Source: Terriglobia bacterium (GTDB lineage Bacteria; Acidobacteriota; Terriglobia; Versatilivoradales; Versatilivoraceae). Taken from it: DNA of 64,000 bases. Positions within the stretch are counted from its first letter, which is position 1, and every line of letters starts with the position of its first letter. Under the pieces are notes generated by a model. That model saw only the letters and a program-made list of their open reading frames with translations. It had not been told where the DNA came from and did not search any database. Location of the stretch: the NCBI GenBank assembly GCA_951813285.1, contig OX638355.1:194001-258000 (forward strand). The letters run 5' to 3'. The position numbers and the translations under genes are program-made. Below, one piece after another: positions 62,654-64,000 of this stretch.

Positions 62654-64000
62654 TTAGGGTCCCTCTGCTGCTTTGAATTGGGTACATGCCTGCTCGAAAG
62701 TCAGGGCATCTTCCCATATATTGCAGCCGATCTGGAAGCGCACCTGCCCACCCGTGATCTCAAGCTCTATTGCACCGTGAGGTTTCCGGGCGATATCGGT
62801 AGCCGTCTTGAGCGATTCGTAGCGAGCCAGTGCTGGCCTAAGGTGCTCTCCAATTCCGAATACGACGCGACATCGCTTACGTACCGTTTCACCCGTGGGT
62901 GTATCGTCATCAAGAGGGACGACGCAGAGAGCGAATCTTTCGTTTAGTTGGCAAGCCTCCTTCGCTTGAAGAGGTGACATTTTGACTTGGTCAACCCTCG
63001 TACTCTTCACCTCGATGAGCGTAGTGGAGTGGCGATTGACCAGTTCAAGCCATAACTCCTTGTCGTCCTCTATATAGTCGCTCTCGATTTCGAAGTCAGA
63101 CCCTCGTCCTGTACGCCGTACGATCAATCCACAGCCTTCCAGCTCGTGCCGAAGCAACTCCTCGACAAGGAGACCTACATCGTGATTCCGTTGAATCTTC
63201 TTGCGGCGTACTTTCTCCTCTTCGATCGACTCAATAATTTCCGGATGCTCGCGAATCTCCTTTGCCAGTTCACGGATACGAGCGAAATCGCGATCTACGG
63301 CCTCCGTTAGGTCTTGCATCGAGTGGATCAGCGCTATACGCGTACGTTCGTCGTCGGCCACGACTCGGAGCGCGAGATCAGCACGACTAATACCTAAAGC
63401 CCTCATGAGTTCTTCACCGGGCTCACCGGACAATAGTTCCGCTATGTCCGGCGCGTCCGTCAAGAGACCTGCAAGATACTTCGCCGATGCTTGTGCGCCG
63501 CGACGCCCGCTGGAGTCAAGTGGCACCCACCTTCGGCGGCAAAGTGGTACGAGCCAAGCAGCACGGTAGATCTTGTGCTCTTGCCCACACTCACAGGCGA
63601 CACTAACTTTCTCAAAGGCCCGACTGTCCTTCGCGGTCACGAACTCGAGTAGGAAACGAATGAACTCCGTCGCCCGCTTCTTGCTCTTACGGACCGTGTC
63701 GATCAACCCTATGTCCGGCTTGTTGAGAAAAGCCAAATCGGACACCCGGGACTTTTGAGTCGCCTTGTGGCCTCCTTTCCCGTCAGCTTCTGGTAGTGGC
63801 TCGTCCGGTAGGAAGACATCCATTTCCCGTTCCGCCTCAATGAGAGGAGACATGTTCACGTAGCCGTGCTCCGCCAGCGGCCGCCACTGGTCAGGGTTGC
63901 TATCGGCGAAACCCTCTGCCAGGATCTTCCGCTTGGGAAAGAGAGACGCGAAGCGCTGTGCACCATCTGGCCAGATCGCCACCGGTAACATGGGTCTGTC
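62654..64000 (-). CDS. DUF3883-type protein, C-terminal part (runs off the window)
   Basis: At least 448 codons are open to the window edge without a stop, so the Met at 63991 need not be the start. A Cys pair (ACECGQEH) occurs near residue 130. A coiled region (IREHPEIIESIEEEKVRRKK) precedes the C-terminal domain, which shows GRGSDFEIESD, then LIEVKSTR: the D...ExK signature of the PD-(D/E)XK-like DUF3883 domain. Such domains often end very large ATPase or helicase proteins in defence islands; the N-terminal part lies outside this window. Confidence 0.75.
   Translation of the reverse strand, partial: DRPMLPVAIWPDGAQRFASLFPKRKILAEGFADSNPDQWRPLAEHGYVNMSPLIEAEREMDVFLPDEPLPEADGKGGHKATQKSRVSDLAFLNKPDIGLIDTVRKSKKRATEFIRFLLEFVTAKDSRAFEKVSVACECGQEHKIYRAAWLVPLCRRRWVPLDSSGRRGAQASAKYLAGLLTDAPDIAELLSGEPGEELMRALGISRADLALRVVADDERTRIALIHSMQDLTEAVDRDFARIRELAKEIREHPEIIESIEEEKVRRKKIQRNHDVGLLVEELLRHELEGCGLIVRRTGRGSDFEIESDYIEDDKELWLELVNRHSTTLIEVKSTRVDQVKMSPLQAKEACQLNERFALCVVPLDDDTPTGETVRKRCRVVFGIGEHLRPALARYESLKTATDIARKPHGAIELEITGGQVRFQIGCNIWEDALTFEQACTQFKAAEGP

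Overview
The window is a GC-rich bacterial chromosome segment, most likely from an uncultured Acidobacteriota or Planctomycetota/Verrucomicrobiota-type lineage. The evidence is the PSCyt1/DUF1549/DUF1553 cytochrome protein next to a Tat-exported DUF1501 protein, the phytanoyl-CoA dioxygenase, PIG-L and enolase-superfamily genes, and the dense families of GC-rich intergenic repeats. The exact phylum is inference.

Region 1 (1-15.9 kb) is metabolic. It has the edge of a probable symporter, a 474-bp tandem duplication, a spermidine/putrescine-type ABC importer (ATPase, binding protein, two permeases), a small RHH protein, the DUF1553/DUF1501 pair, a leucine-rich-repeat protein, a PhyH-type dioxygenase and an MFS transporter. 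Region 2 (16-27.3 kb) is accessory. It holds a Phd/PIN pair, an IS630 element, an orphan XRE antitoxin, a single-chain GmrSD-type (DUF262/DUF1524) protein, BrnT/BrnA, small membrane and lipoprotein genes, a methyltransferase, several broken genes, several MITEs and tRNA-Lys(CTT). Region 3 (27.6-39.4 kb) is again metabolic. It has a sugar-type ABC importer without its own ATPase, a hydrolase, a beta-propeller glycosidase-like protein, a PIG-L deacetylase-like protein, an enolase-superfamily dehydratase, a second PIN/Phd pair, a P1 (DmpA) peptidase, a MarR regulator with a thioredoxin-like partner, and tRNA-His.

Region 4 (39.6-64 kb) is a defence island: RelB/YafQ, a MITE-truncated DNA methyltransferase, and a complete class 1 DISARM system (drmD-drmMI-drmA-drmB-drmC). 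An AbiEi-like gene and a half-length AbiEii nucleotidyltransferase are overlapped onto the DISARM operon, so that seven genes read as one unit. Imperfect direct repeats at about 43.9 and 58.9 kb bracket it. Beyond lies a more AT-rich minus-strand cluster: an AAA ATPase with a PIN ribonuclease 3 nt behind it, then a protein with a D...QxK nuclease-like signature, and finally a DUF3883-type protein running off the window edge.

One family of short elements ends in GGGGACGTTGTTGAATTACT-like inverted repeats and is often flanked by TA. It recurs at least five times complete, in two sizes (116 bp and about 257-265 bp), and at least three times as relics. Its ends resemble those of the IS630 element in the window. 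Its members cut at least three genes. The candidate for something new is the AbiE-DISARM operon fusion together with the neighbouring ATPase/PIN/QxK cluster.
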